From: Pseudoneurospora amorphoporcata
Lineage: Eukaryota > Ascomycota > Sordariomycetes > Sordariales > Sordariaceae
Assembly: GCA_033297205.1 (NCBI GenBank)
Contig: MU859167.1
Span: forward strand, 1 to 64,000
DNA: 64,000 bases
Reading direction: 5' to 3'
The translations under genes and the position numbers were made by a program. Of this stretch, positions 11,104 through 23,378 are shown piece by piece (position 1 is the first letter of the stretch; each line of letters opens with the position of its first letter). The notes beneath the pieces were generated by a model that saw nothing but the letters and a program-made list of their open reading frames with translations, did not search any database and was not told the origin of the DNA.

Positions 11104-12111
11104 GCCTGCCTCCATCTTGGCTTCCATGTCCCTTCCACTTCCCCTTTTATGTCTTGGTCTGCCTGGCTCCCAACATCCAATTACCGGACCAATTGACCAT
11201 CCAGGTTCTCTGCCCCAGGTATCTTCAGTTACGTATGTGTATACCTCTATCTTATCTCCAGACGGGGGAAACGCCAGATTGGGGATTCAACATGATCCAG
11301 AGGCGTGACAGCTTCATCTTAACTCTCCGAGGAAAGGAGCGCCGGCCGATGATGTAGTAGGATGATTGGGTGGAGCGGTCTACGGTACCGCTTGTCACCA
11401 CCATCGTGGCCACCACCATTCATCATCCACATGGCCATGCAGGCCATGCTCCCGCTCGGTTGTGGACAACTCTCTTACTCGATATTTTCTGGGGTAGAGA
11501 GAGGTCTTTGGGGAATGCGGATGGGGGCTCAAGTGCGCCTCCATATGTACTCGCTCCATACGGGCCACCCGAAGGGACCCGGTCGAGAAGCATGGGGCAG
11601 CATGGGGGAAAAGCTCCATCAGCCCAAAAAAAGGGAAAAAAAGGGGAAAAAAAAAGAAAAGAAAAAAAAAAAAAAAAGTCTCCCGAAACACTCGCTCGCG
11701 CGGTGCGGCGGCGAACGGGGCCCCCGAGTTAGCTGACATGTGGAGACACTCTGGACAGCGCGGGAACGAAAGCCTCACACCCCTTGACCACATATCCACA
11801 CATCCACGATGCCTCGAGCGGTCGGGACCAACACCGGTCCCAGTAGGGCGGTGGAGTCTCCTTGACTAGTCCTTGCACTTTCAAGGGTGAAGGTCGTTTC
11901 CCATCGTGATGCATCCGAGTCTATCAACAAACCCATCCCTTCGGGATTTCTTTATCAAGGTGCATAGCTTCCAATCTCCCAAGTCGGATTCTCACCCCTT
12001 CTCTTCTTCTTTTCCCTTCCCATATTTAGATCTTTCCCTACCTCCTACACCTGGAACATCATATACTTCCGTTTCCTTGCTTGAAACATAACCACACAAA
12101 CAACCGAATCT
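11104..12111. other. Intergenic upstream of allantoinase
   Basis: Contains A/G-rich tracts around 11625-11680 and the distal promoter of the allantoinase gene. No gene seen. Confidence 0.4.
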
Positions 12112-12253
12112 CTTATCAGCTTTACTCCATCTTCAGCCTGTTGTTCACCGAAACAGCGTCTCACATATCGTATCCCGCTTCTTATCAACCAACATCTTGC
12201 ACCGGCACGGCACGCCCCCCCCCCCCACCGGCTAAAGTCCGAACACAGATAAG
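12112..12253. promoter_or_regulatory. Three GATA-factor sites upstream of allantoinase
   Basis: CTTATC at 12112-12117 and 12181-12186, and GATAAG at 12248-12253, all within 390 bp of the ATG. GATAAG/CTTATC is the core site of the AreA/NIT2-type GATA activators that switch on nitrogen scavenging genes in ascomycetes, and allantoin degradation is a known target of that control. The sites are seen; their use is inferred. Confidence 0.5.
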
Positions 12254-12497
12254 CTCCCGCATCCTGGTGATCCTACTTCTTATTTCCGAATCCCGGTGAA
12301 CAAGTGTCCTGTGAGCTCGTGAGCCTTTACCACAACGAAACAAGAAGAGAAAAGACAAGAACACTCTCACTCTCGCTTTGGCTTTTGCTTCCTCTCCCTC
12401 TCCTAGAACGAGCAGCCTTGCCGCTTTTCACAGAGGGAGCTCCTAAGCCATATTTACCCCAACTTCAACACACAACAACAGCACCCCACACACAACA

Positions 12498-14180
12498 ATG
12501 ACGGTATCAACCTTCCTCCCGGACGCGGCATCCGAGCCGCTTGTGGTGCTCGTCTCCAACAGGGCCGTTCTCACCCAGCCTGATGACTCGCTCCTCCTCA
12601 CACCCGCCACCGTCGCCATCTCCTCCACCACCGGCAAGATCGTCTTCGTAGCCCCCGCTATTCTCCCTCAAGAAGCCTTCCCGGCGTCGAGCACATATGT
12701 GGACTACGGCAACAAGCTCATACTCCCCGGCCTCGTCGACGCCCACGTCCACCTTAACGAGCCCGGCCGTACAGAATGGGAAGGCTTTGCGACTGGCACG
12801 AGGGCGGCTGCCTCGGGCGGTGTCACCACCGTCATCGACATGCCATTGAACGCCATCCCTCCCACCACCACACTCGAAGGCTTCAGGGTAAAACTTGCTG
12901 CTGCTCAGGGTCAATGCTGGGTTGATGTTGGCTTCTATGGCGGCGTCATCCCCGGCAACGCTGACCAGCTGCTTCCCCTCGTCGAGGCCGGTGTTCGCGG
13001 CTTCAAGGGATTCCTCATCGAGTCCGGAGTCGACGAGTTCCCTGCCGTTTCCTCCAGCGACATTGCCCTCGCAATGACCACCCTCAAGGACACCCCGACG
13101 ACGCTCATGTTCCACGCTGAGATGCTCCCGCCCATCACCGACTCGGTCGGCGACGGCGTCACTCGCTCCGAACCGCCCCTGGCCCCCAAGGGCGAGCTCA
13201 CCAGCTACTCTACCTTCCTCGAGTCGCGCCCGCCCGCTTTCGAGACCTATGCCATCGAGGAGATCCTCTCCATGGCCGACCTCGCCCCGCAGCTGCACCT
13301 GCACATCGTCCACTTGTCCGCGACCGAGGCGATCCCAATCCTTCGCAACGCCCGCGCCAGCGGCGTCAACATCACGGCAGAGACGTGCTTCCACTACCTC
13401 GGCCTGGCCTCGGACAACATCGAGGACGGCGATACCCGCCACAAGTGCTGCCCGCCCATCCGCGAGCAGTCCAACCAGGACAAGCTCTGGGCCGAGCTCA
13501 CCGCCGGCGACGACAGCTGCATCCGCACCGTTGTGTCCGATCACAGCCCCTGCACCCCCGAGCTCAAGCTGTTGCCCGACCACTTGGCCGTCCAGCCTGA
13601 ACAGAACGGCGCCATGCTTCGCCGCCCCAGCCTCCACTTCACCGACTCGGGCATCGACGTCACCCTCCCCGAGGAGAACCCCGACCACAAGATCGACTGC
13701 TGCGGCAAGCACGAACACGCCGCCGAGCTATCCCACGTCCAGCAAGACGCCGCCGCCGGTCCCCAAGGGCAAGGCGACTTCTTCGCTGCCTGGGGCGGCA
13801 TCTCCTCTGTCGGTCTCGGCCTGCCTATCCTCTACACCACCGCCGCCAAGCGGACCGCTCCTTTGTCGATTGTCGACATCGTTCGTCTGTGCTGCCAGGC
13901 CACGGCCAAGCAGGTTGGCTTGTCGCATCGCAAGGGCGGGTTGAAGGTCGGCATGGACGGCGACGTTTGTGTTTTCGATGATGAGGAGGAGTGGGTTTTG
14001 AGAGCGGGCGATATGAAGTGGAAGAACAAGTGCAGTCCGTGGGAGGGACACCAGTTCAAGGGCCGCGTAAGGGAGACGTGGTTGAGGGGAACGAAGGTGT
14101 ATCAGCTTGGTGGTGGCAATGGGGGTTTCGTGAGTGTAAAGCCCGTTGGTGAGGCTATTACTGAGAGGAGGGTGGTCTAG
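12498..14180 (+). CDS. DAL1: Allantoinase
   Basis: Intronless 560-aa member of the amidohydrolase superfamily. It hydrolyses allantoin to allantoate in purine degradation, releasing nitrogen. Metal-binding and catalytic residues are all visible: DAHVHLNEPG with His83 and His85, the Lys170 expected to be carbamylated (GFKGFLIESG), His206 (FHAE), His272 (HIVHLSATEA) and Asp348 (SDHSPCTPE). SGGVTTVIDMPLN is typical of allantoinase rather than dihydroorotase. It is longer than yeast and bacterial enzymes, mainly through an insertion between SDHSPCTPE and the GDFFAAWGG motif (about residues 357-417) that contains CCGKHEHAAELS. The ATG at 12498 follows an A/C-rich leader. Three GATA sites upstream suggest nitrogen-repression control. 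Confidence 0.95.
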   Translation: MTVSTFLPDAASEPLVVLVSNRAVLTQPDDSLLLTPATVAISSTTGKIVFVAPAILPQEAFPASSTYVDYGNKLILPGLVDAHVHLNEPGRTEWEGFATGTRAAASGGVTTVIDMPLNAIPPTTTLEGFRVKLAAAQGQCWVDVGFYGGVIPGNADQLLPLVEAGVRGFKGFLIESGVDEFPAVSSSDIALAMTTLKDTPTTLMFHAEMLPPITDSVGDGVTRSEPPLAPKGELTSYSTFLESRPPAFETYAIEEILSMADLAPQLHLHIVHLSATEAIPILRNARASGVNITAETCFHYLGLASDNIEDGDTRHKCCPPIREQSNQDKLWAELTAGDDSCIRTVVSDHSPCTPELKLLPDHLAVQPEQNGAMLRRPSLHFTDSGIDVTLPEENPDHKIDCCGKHEHAAELSHVQQDAAAGPQGQGDFFAAWGGISSVGLGLPILYTTAAKRTAPLSIVDIVRLCCQATAKQVGLSHRKGGLKVGMDGDVCVFDDEEEWVLRAGDMKWKNKCSPWEGHQFKGRVRETWLRGTKVYQLGGGNGGFVSVKPVGEAITERRVV

Positions 14181-17100
14181 ATGATACCGATCACTGGACT
14201 GGTTAGGGGATGGCGGTTTAGGGAAGGGAAAAAGGATGGATGAAGATTTGCATTGCATTGTTCCGTTAGCATTTCCCTTTTTTTTTCCTTTCTGGGTCTG
14301 GGTTGGGTCTCGATCAGATCTGTCTGAAGCATTTGCAAGGGGTATCTGGCTGGTCATGGTTCCTGGGGGTTAGCGAGTTTTGCGGTTATATACCACTGAA
14401 TTGAATCGAGGTGTTTATGAAGCGCTTCTTTAATCATCAGCCTCTTCCTTCATCTTCTTCTTTTTCTTCTATGCTGCTCGTGACGTGCCGTGATGAAAGA
14501 GAACGGTTGGTCCGTTGTGCTGGCATTCCTCGCTGGTATCGGTCGCTTTGGGAGAACGTGCGATGTTGGAAGTCGATATATGGTCAATGGGGCAATGGGC
14601 ACGGCAGTTGTTAAACCGACGACGACCTGTTTCGTCACCCAGATTCAATGATGAGGATTAAAGTGCGATGAGCCATCTCCAAATCGATGTCGTGATTAAA
14701 ATTCCACCGTGCTTGCCCAAACATGTGGAATGGATTTTGACGCTCGTTCTTTCCCCAACTTCCAGCTCCCATACATACACTACGATGCACCCGTGACCCC
14801 GCCAATCATTTCCCCCTTCCGTGATACCTGAAGTTGCCCGCTGCTATTCGGGCGAGGTTGATACCTAGGCGGGGAGGAGCTACCTCAAGAAGGGAGGGGC
14901 TCAACATCACATGATCTTGACTTTTAGTTCTGTAATTAGCAAACTTTTATTTCAAGATTGGACTCAATGCGCGTAGGTCTCACTTTTTACATTACATACT
15001 ATTCTAGTCTCAAGGGACATTTTCCAAATCTTTGCAAAACAAAAAGGTACGTATGGTCATTGATCATATACCTAAGTAGGCATGTATGTTGCTGTCGAGC
15101 ACTTTGAAACCTCGCCTCCCTTCTCTTGGAACTGCCCGGATGCCCCAAGCTTAGTAGGTACAGTCAACAGTTGTGTGAGCGATCTACAGCATTCCCCTCC
15201 TTGTTCTACTCGAACGTCGTTTCAGAATCCTCCATCTTTTTGGTAGTCAGAAAGATTTACCGTAGAAAGTGGGGTTGTTGTCACAAGTTTTAGATGTGTC
15301 TTGTTTGTCTTGCTCGTCTCGTCGTCGGTCAAGTTGAAGTATGTGGCCCGGATACCAGTGTTTAGCAAGTGCTGTGATTGTATCGAGTTTTTGGGTTATG
15401 TTGTCCTTCGTCGTCCATTCCTTGTTTTGGCCGTTTGATGCTCAATCGATGATCCGTCGTTCATCAAATCCCATAGAAGTAGGTATGATGTTCAGCCATA
15501 TAACGATGATGAGCGGGCTGACAAAAGACATGCAGAAATGGAAGGGGAATGTAAAACGACACCATACTCCCCCTTATCTTATCAACGATGATCAAACTAC
15601 TAAGCGAGAGGCCGCCACCAGCAGGGCAGGTCTCATCAAAACGATGTAGCGTACATATTTGAAAGATGTTAATGATATAGTCGGTTCCATCATCTTCCCC
15701 AGAAGATTGTTACGTACACCCAAGCCAGGCCTTGCAAGCGGCAAGTATTATACAAGAGTTCCCTTTCGTCGTGGGTTTGTCCAGTCAATGGCAGTTGGCA
15801 AGGGCATGATGAATCAAAGAATGGAAACTCCCAATCCCCGTCCCGTCCCCGTCCCCGTTCAGCCCCGGCAGCCCGTGGTCTCCGCTCGCTCAGCGGACAG
15901 CGCTTTAAATGAGATGTGGGGGCAGCGGGTGGGAACGTGGTTTTGCGCGGGCACTCGTTGCGATGCGGTCCCTTGCGACTTGCGATCATGTCTGTGTGCC
16001 TGGGAGTCTGGGACTACAAGGGAACCACGCTCGGGTTGTGCACCAATGTGAAGCGATTGATGATCGGTCACCGGGATTTTGCGAAACCACCGGGAAAATT
16101 GAGATTTGGGTATGTGGTTGAATCTCGTTCAAAGTCTTGGAGACAGCATGGAACTAAACTGAAGGGTAGATCTACCAAGGTATCCAGTCTGGATAGGGGT
16201 TTCGATGGCCAACTCTTTTGTCGCGGACGGGAAATAGAAAATGGGATCTTCGGTCAGAGTTTTTCTTTCGCTCTTAGTACTGTCTGAAATGAGTATGTAG
16301 CCGAGGTGGGTTTTGTGGTCGTGTATGTGTTCGAGACTGTGACAAGACGCTCTCACGGGTTTTACCGTTCGGGTTGTGATGGAGATGGCTTGGCCTGGAG
16401 GAGGAGGAGCATGGGAGCTGAAAACAACAAAAGGTATTACATAGTCGGAGAAGAAGGATTCGACATCAAACCGACCGTGAAATCCTCTGAAAGGTATGTA
16501 CTGCAGCAAAAGTAAACAAAGCTCGTATAAATTGTGCAAACTCTAAAAATAATTGCCTATGGGAGTTTAGCTGCGACTGCGTGCGAAGGAGATCCCCCAG
16601 GAGCGCCAAGCCGTATTTTCCACTTTGGATCCAGTCGTTTGTCTGGCAATCATTTGTTGGATTTTCCGTGCCTCGAAATCCCCGACACGACCCTCTACCT
16701 TGACCTTCCCAAAAATGGATGATGTTCTCGCTTTTGTGCAAATCGTGCAATTCGTTCATGCTCGCCCGCAGCAGGATTCGGTGGCAGTGGCTTGGAGTTT
16801 TCTTGGCATGTCTTAGTCTTGTTCCCCTTGTCACTGAAGGTGGTAGCCGTTGCCGTGGATCCGTGGACCGTTCTTGCATCGTTCCTCGCCTGCAGTCCAC
16901 TTGGAGTGCAGTCTCAGTCCACCAGGTGTCGCCTCACTGTTGCAGTCAGCTGCGTGTTCCGTCCTGTGCACTCCAGTGGAGGCCATGGGCCATGGCAATT
17001 CCGCGTCGCATCGCCATCATCTTTCCTGAGGCGTCGGCCTTCCTGTTTTGCAACTACACGACAACAAAAGTACTGGGCAGCAGCAACACCAATAGCTTGA

Positions 17101-18082
17101 CGACAACACCACCACCACCACCACCATCGTGCCGAAATCAAGGGTCCTCCGACTGGAAACGTTCATTTTCGCTCTGTCTCTTTTTCATCTTTCTTTCCGC
17201 GGAATCCATCTTCCTTGCAGGTCCACATCGCTCTTACTCTCTGACCCGCCTGCGTATTGCGACATTCCACTTTTGTCTGCTCTGGTCGCACTCACTGCCG
17301 CTGTACACCGATCTGAAGCACAACACACACACCTTGGGAACTCCCACTCACCCACGGCACTCGCTACACTCACGCTGTTGAACGAAACGAGCAAACCACC
17401 TAACGATACTAATAACACGACCTTGATATTATCATTATTTTTGTGAGCCGTCTCATTACCTTTTAACTAGTCCGGCACTGAGGCCAAGCCAACCCTTGTC
17501 GCTCTCGCTTTCCGTTGACAGTCCGGAGTGCGTACCTACCAATACTCTAGTGCCGTGCCAAGGCCAAGCCTTCTGAGTCTGACTGCCTGTTGCCCTGCCC
17601 TGAGCGAACTGCGTCCGTCCGTCCCCAGGTGGCCGTCACTGCTGGTCATCATCGATCACTGTCAGCAGCACGCACCCAGCCCCAGACAGCGAGCCAGCAA
17701 CAACCACACAGGGGCACCCAATCCTCCCACTCAACCTCCAATCCTCTTACCACCACCCGCTTCAACGTCGGGGCAGCTGAGCTGCGCACACAAACACACA
17801 CACAGACACATACAACGCCAACAACCAACTCGTTCCAACCCGACGCAATTGTCGCCGCCGTTTCTCGTCATTTCCTGTCTCGCTTCCTTTCCTATCTGCC
17901 ATATCCATCATCTTAATTCAACCCCCTTTCTCGATCCCGAACGGGCCCGACGGCGAACAGCGCCAATCTCGGAAAACCCCTTAACCGACTTGGTCAACAA
18001 TCAACAATCAATCGTCCACCCGTCCCTGGGTTGGCACGCTGTTGGCAGTTGGCATCATTGACCTCTCTCTCGCCGTCGAAGC
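14181..18082. other. Long intergenic region, promoter and leader of MSS4
   Basis: About 3.9 kb without a supported gene. 14181-14400 is the probable 3' end of allantoinase. A direct CCGTCCCGTCCCC-type repeat lies near 15838-15860. The final kilobase is pyrimidine-rich with CACACA and CAACAA tracts, typical of a long 5' leader of the kinase gene. Confidence 0.4.
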
Positions 18083-18112
18083 ATGTGCGCCGCCCCCGCT
18101 ACCCGACAATAA
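18083..18112 (+). promoter_or_regulatory. Nine-codon upstream ORF before MSS4
   Basis: ATG at 18083 opens a frame of nine codons ending in TAA at 18110-18112, 66 nt before the MSS4 start codon. If the transcript starts upstream, as the long leader suggests, ribosomes would meet this ORF first. Translational control is possible but unproven. Confidence 0.4.
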
Positions 18113-18178
18113 TACCGAAACATTGCTCATCGAGTAGCCATTAGCTGCCCAGTTTCCGGGTGCCATTATCCACCCGAG

Positions 18179-21100
18179 ATGCCCTCCTTCGTACCCGACG
18201 AAAACTCGCCAATCTACCAGCGTTCCCCCGCCGTCGTACACCTCCATCCTGCCGGCCAATACGGACAACCAAACGGCAAGGTCGATGACCATCCGCTTCC
18301 TCGTCACTCGCATTCTCACACCTCAATCGAGAGCTTCGACGACGAAGGTTCAAGCCAATCGACACACACTTCCACAGACGACTCGGACATCAGAACCCGC
18401 TTGAATGGGGACAGTCAGCGACGACATCCCAACATGACCTCTTCGCCAAATGGAGGTCTCGATGGCGATGTGGATGGGATCAATGGGAAACTAGATTGGA
18501 TGAACTTGAACGGGACAAACAGGGCCGATGGAAGCGACAGGCCGGTCAGGCATGATATCACGAAAAGCGGGAAGCCGCATCCAAACGGCAGGTTCCCCAT
18601 CGCTATACCGGACCGGACAGTCCCGTTGTCGAACTCGGCTCGTTCAACTCCGGACGGTCAACCGACACACGACCAAAAGGGTGCCTTCTCGCGGGCCTCC
18701 CTGGGCTCTGCCAACAGTGTTTCAATTCATCCATCACCGACCGAGATGTCCTTGCGTCCTATCAACAGGGGGGACGTTCGCACCGTCGAGAATGGGACGG
18801 CTACGCCTCCCGCCCTCCAGATGACCCCCAATGGATACCCTTTCCCATCATCACCGCCAGCCCAGCAGCGCGATTTGGCACCAAACAGCCCTCCTTCACC
18901 GCATCGTTACTCGTCGCCGCCCTTGTACAACCCTGCAGCACCCATCTCAGCCTCCACCAGTGCCCTCGCACCGCCACCCGCTCCCGGTATTAAACAACGT
19001 CACACCCTCGACGTTCCCAAACCTTCGGCTCCTCGTGGATCCAAGGACGGCTCTGATGGTGCTTACACGACCGGTCGCTTCTCACCAACTGGCGTGGCTG
19101 GCGTACGTAGGGCGTCGCTGAGTCTTGCTAGAAGGCACACACGATCTCTCCACTCGGAAATGCCTCGCGACGAAGTTGTTCCCGATGACGATGCATTGCG
19201 ATGGGCCGAAGTCTACAGGGAGAAACGGGCCAGCAAGAGGAGGAGGAGAGATGCCGAAGACGACGACCGGGTCTTGGTTGGCACCAAGGTCGACGAGACA
19301 CATGCCAATTGGGTCACGGCGTACAACATGCTTACCGGCATTCGAGTTTCGGTATCGCGAACGAATGCCAAGCTTGACCGTCCATTGACGGACGCTGACT
19401 TCGAGGCAAAGCAAAAATCCACCTTTGACATGTAAGCATTTCATCATCCTTCTTCCTCTCGCATATCATTGTACCTAACCTCGTAACAAAAGTGCCGGCA
19501 ACGAGATGATTCCCTCTGCCAAGTATGACTTCAAGTTTAAGGACTATGCGCCTTGGGTTTTCCGACATCTCCGCGCACGCTTCCAACTGGATCCAGCAGA
19601 CTACCTCATGTCACTGACGGGCAAGTATATACTATCCGAACTTGGCTCCCCCGGCAAGAGCGGCAGTTTTTTCTACTTTTCTCGCGATTACAAGTACATC
19701 ATTAAGACCATTCACCATGCCGAGCATAAGTTTCTTCGCAAGATCCTCAAGGACTATTACAAGCATGTTACCGAAAACCCCAACACCCTTCTCTCGCAAT
19801 TCTACGGTCTACACCGGGTCAAGATCCCGTACGGAAAGAAGATCCACTTCGTCGTCATGAACAACCTCTTCCCTCCGCACCGGGACATCCACCAGACCTT
19901 CGATTTGAAGGGTTCAACAATTGGTCGCGACTACAAGGAGGAAGATCTCGACAAGAATCCAAGGGCAACATTAAAAGACCTTAACTGGATTCGACGACAC
20001 CGACATCTTGAACTCGGGCTTCAGAAAAAGAAGATGTTCTTGGAGCAACTCCAGAAGGATGTGCGGTTGCTGCAGAAGCTACAGATAATGGATTACTCTC
20101 TGCTCGTTGGTATCCATGATCTCCAGAGAGGAAACGAGGAGAACCTGCGGGACAAGACCCTAAAGGTCTTTAACCCTGGCGGTGACAACTCACGCGAGGA
20201 CCCCAGCTCCGTCTTGATGCGTACCCCCTCTAAGTTGGAGAATGCGCGGAAGGCTAGGGAACTGCGGCAGATGGTTAAAACCGAGAGGCCAGTCCCTATG
20301 GGAGAGACGAGTAGCCGGATGCCCGACGAACTCGAGCACAACCAGAGCCGCGCTAGCTTTGTTTTCAATCAGGATGACGGAGGATTCCGTGCAACCCATG
20401 AGGACAACACCCCGGCGGACGAGATTTACTACCTCGGAGTGATTGACTGCTTGACACACGTAAGTTCACGTCTATCCGGTCTGTATGCATCTGACAGGTG
20501 CTAACATGAATTATAGTACGGAATCATCAAGAAGCTCGAAAACTTCTGGAAGGGGAAGTTGTCGGGCGATCGTAAACAGAGTAAACAGATCTCTGCCTTA
20601 CCTCCTCAGGAGTACGGCGAGCGGTTCATCAACTTTATTTCCGGCATCACCATGTCTTGTGAAGAAGCAATTCGCGAAGCCCAGGAGAGAGACAGAGAAA
20701 TGCAAGCAGAGGCAGCCCTGGCCAACCAGAAACAGCAGCGAGTGGGTAGCTGGTCTAGCGCACGCAACGGTCGCTCTTCAGCAACAGCACCACCACTTCC
20801 TTCGCATCAATCGCCACCTCTACCCTCCGGTGTTCAATCACCAGAAACTGAGGCAACGATGCAGAGGGCGGAGCGTGAGGCGTACAAGACTGGCGTGTCA
20901 GAAGAGGATATACCGAGCAAGACGCTCCGTACGACGCTTTCTCCTGGCAGCATCGAGCGCAGGGACAACATTGCTAGCCAAGCCAGCATCTTACCAGTGG
21001 TTGAGGAGGCTGCAGAGGGTCGGTCATCCAGCGAGCATTATGCCCGCAACAGCCGGGTCAGTAACCTGAGTGGTGACAGCGAATACCGCCCTCTCACTCC

Positions 21101-21434
21101 TGCCAAGGATGGTGAGGAGAAGCAGGCGGGATTTGGCAACCCCCTCCTGAAGGGTCATGCTCGCGATCACAGGGACCACGGGCCACCACCGCCAACACCG
21201 CCTAAGACAGGGTATGGATACGGAACACCTCAGTCCCTAAAGGACGGCGCTGATAGCGGGTATAGCATTGGTTTCATGAACGGCAACGGAAAATCGGTCG
21301 ACCTCAAAAGCTCCAGCGGCTCGCTGAGATCCAACAAGGGCGGCCACCAGATTATCGGTCGAGAAAGCCTGGATAAGGCCCTGCCCCCGCTCCCCTCAGG
21401 CGATGCACAGGCTCGGCCCCAAGGCGTGTCATAG
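18179..21434 (+). CDS. MSS4: Phosphatidylinositol-4-phosphate 5-kinase
   Basis: Exons 18179-19431, 19493-20459 and 20517-21434 give 1,045 aa. It makes PI(4,5)P2 from PI4P at the plasma membrane, which drives actin polarity and membrane traffic. Residues 1 to about 340 are a disordered Ser/Pro/Asn-rich region. The kinase domain (about 355-780) shows the glycine loop GSPGKSGSFFYFS, ATP lysine 489 (YKYIIKT), the catalytic DLKGSTIGRDY (from Asp555), MDYSLLVGIHD (617 onward) and the VIDCLTHYGIIKK activation segment (734 onward), which is assembled across the second intron. The remaining C-terminus is low complexity with Pro-rich stretches. Intron 1 splits an Ile codon (FDIAGNEM). Lengths sum to 1,046 codons with no frame error. 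Confidence 0.95.
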
Positions 21435-22913
21435 GACGACAACACTATGACGGAGACGAAGAGCACGACGACGGCGTTGGAGCTTGAGCTGGAGATGGAG
21501 ATGGATGGTTCGCCGGATCCCTAGGAGTCACCGACGAAATGTGCGCGACAGAAATGGGAGGTGGCGAGACAGAGGTTTCTGCAAGAGGTTCTAGACGGAG
21601 GAAGAAGTGCCCCAGTGGTCGATTACTACAGTTGACGGACGGACGAGAGCGGCGCGTGTGACTCGATACCCTTCAGCGAGTGTGAATAGCAGCGCTTCTT
21701 AGGCGTGGTTATTTTCCTTTTCTTACTACTTTTTATGTTGAAGAGGAGGCAGACAGACAGGCAGGCAAGACAACGGACTGGGGAGAGAAGGAAGGAAGGA
21801 AGGACAAGGAGAAGGGGGTTAGTGCGGACGGAGCCGAGAGTATGAAAAGAAGATGATACGGGAAGACGAAGAAGAAACCTAATCCACATTTTCCTTTTAA
21901 ACTTCGCATCAACAACAAGATCTCTTCTATTACATCTCGCTCCCCTCCTCTGCCTCACCATCCTGTTCTTCCCTGGTCGACTGTCTGAGTGCACTTCATT
22001 TGTTGGCAGTGGCAGCGGCATCAAAGAGGAGGAGGGGGCGGCAACTAAAACAACAATGACAACAACGAACACAAGTCAGCAATTCAACATCACCACAGCA
22101 AAAACCACAACATATTAACAAAGAAACAACTTGAAGCCATGATACCACGCCATATTTACTGTTTTGCGTTGTCTTTTTTTCGGGAGAAGCATCAGAGAAA
22201 GGAGAGGATGGAAGGAGGGAAAGCATTGAATATTTTCTTTTCTTTTAAGACGTGTTGTCAACACTTATTTCTTCTTTTCATATTACCTACTTAACCTTTT
22301 TGCCTATGCACTTTTTCTGTTTACACCTTTCTTTTGTTCATCAAGTCAGTGAGTGGTTCGGTACCTGGAGAGGAAAGGAGGGAGGTCAAGTTAGCTGTTA
22401 GCTTGCTGCTAGGAGGGAAATAAATGGGGGAGAGGCAAGGGGAGGGGGGGTGAGGAGGATATTTGGTGTTCTCCCAAAACAAAATCAGATCACAGACAGA
22501 TATATCAAGAACTATAAAGTGTTCAATACCAAGCAAGTACTTTATATTCACTTTGCCAAAGGGAAACTTATAAGTGTGATAACGGTTTCTCGTTGATTGT
22601 GATTCTTTCCTTCGCATTACCCGCCCGTACTTTGTAGATGTACCTCAGTGCTGTCCCAGCTCTTTGTTACCCCTGACCTGGATGGAGGTTGCCAATCCAG
22701 TCCAATACGCTATGCCCTTCTATCCATTGCTTTATAGACTTGGCTCGTCATGGTACGCTTTGCACTCGTCTCATCCATCCATCCATTCATCCACGTTAGG
22801 TAACCATCTCTCCCCGCCGTATTAACTGATTCCAAAAGCCCACAAAAGAACAAAACCCAAAACTCCAGACCCAAAAACCCGATGCTATGTCCATCAGCCG
22901 AAGAATGAGAGAT
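21435..22913. other. 3' region of MSS4 and downstream spacer
   Basis: Contains purine-rich GGAAGGAAGG repeats at 21780-21810, probably 3' UTR, and A/T-rich spacer. No gene supported. Confidence 0.4.
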
Positions 22914-23213
22914 CTAATGATACCAATACCAGTATAGCATGACCAGCAGCGCCACCGACCAGCCAATATCAGCGTAGCCTCCCCCTAGTCGTCGTCGTCG
23001 TCGTGGTCGTCCCCCTCCTCCTCCTTCCAAGTCCAACGCCAACAATCCTCCTCGCTGTCGTTGTGCCCTCCGTGCAAGACAATGAAAGACAAGGAACAAT
23101 GCGATGACGGAGAAGAGGTCAACAAATAAGAAGAATATACCAAACTCAACAGAAGCTGCCGGCGGCCCCCGGCTACGGATTCCAATTGCTTCCGTCACCC
23201 ATAGATACACCAT
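22914..23213 (-). CDS. Possible small two-TM protein, 99 aa
   Basis: Minus-strand ATG frame with two strongly hydrophobic stretches: GIFFLFVDLFSVIALFLVF (about 29-47) and IGWSVALLVMLYWYWY at the C-terminus, separated by an Arg/Gly-rich linker. It lies just downstream of SYS1 on the same strand, so it may equally be part of the SYS1 3' UTR. No family recognised. The hydrophobic pattern is the only support. Confidence 0.2.
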   Translation of the reverse strand: MVYLWVTEAIGIRSRGPPAASVEFGIFFLFVDLFSVIALFLVFHCLARRAQRQRGGLLALDLEGGGGGRPRRRRRLGGGYADIGWSVALLVMLYWYWYH

Positions 23214-23305
23214 CGTGAGAGCGACCAAGGATGTTGTGGGATACTGAGAAAAAAGGAAGCGGCGTACAAGTGGATCTTGGAGGACCTCTTGTAGGATGGT
23301 TAATG

Positions 23306-23378
23306 CTGATGACCATGATGGCCATGACCATGACCATGACCATGACTTCTAGTCGGATAACCATGACTTCTAGTCGGC
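23306..23378. repeat. Short tandem and direct repeats
   Basis: GACCAT/CCATGA hexamer repeats (about 23307-23343) run into two copies of an 18-bp direct repeat, ACCATGACTTCTAGTCGG, separated by a few bases (ending by 23378). They overlap the region just beyond and into the 3' end of SYS1. Confidence 0.6.

Noticed and set aside
12507..13718. 403-codon minus-strand open frame over allantoinase
   Set aside because: Mirror of the C-ending codon bias of the allantoinase gene; Gly/Val/Asp-rich shadow with no domain.
16719..17381. 220-codon plus-strand frame upstream of MSS4
   Set aside because: Low-complexity translation of pyrimidine-rich leader with no domain; several alternative frames of similar quality overlap it.
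17528..18061. 177-codon plus-strand frame in the MSS4 leader
   Set aside because: Opens at GTG, not ATG, and is CA-repeat and Pro/Ser low complexity; better read as 5' leader.
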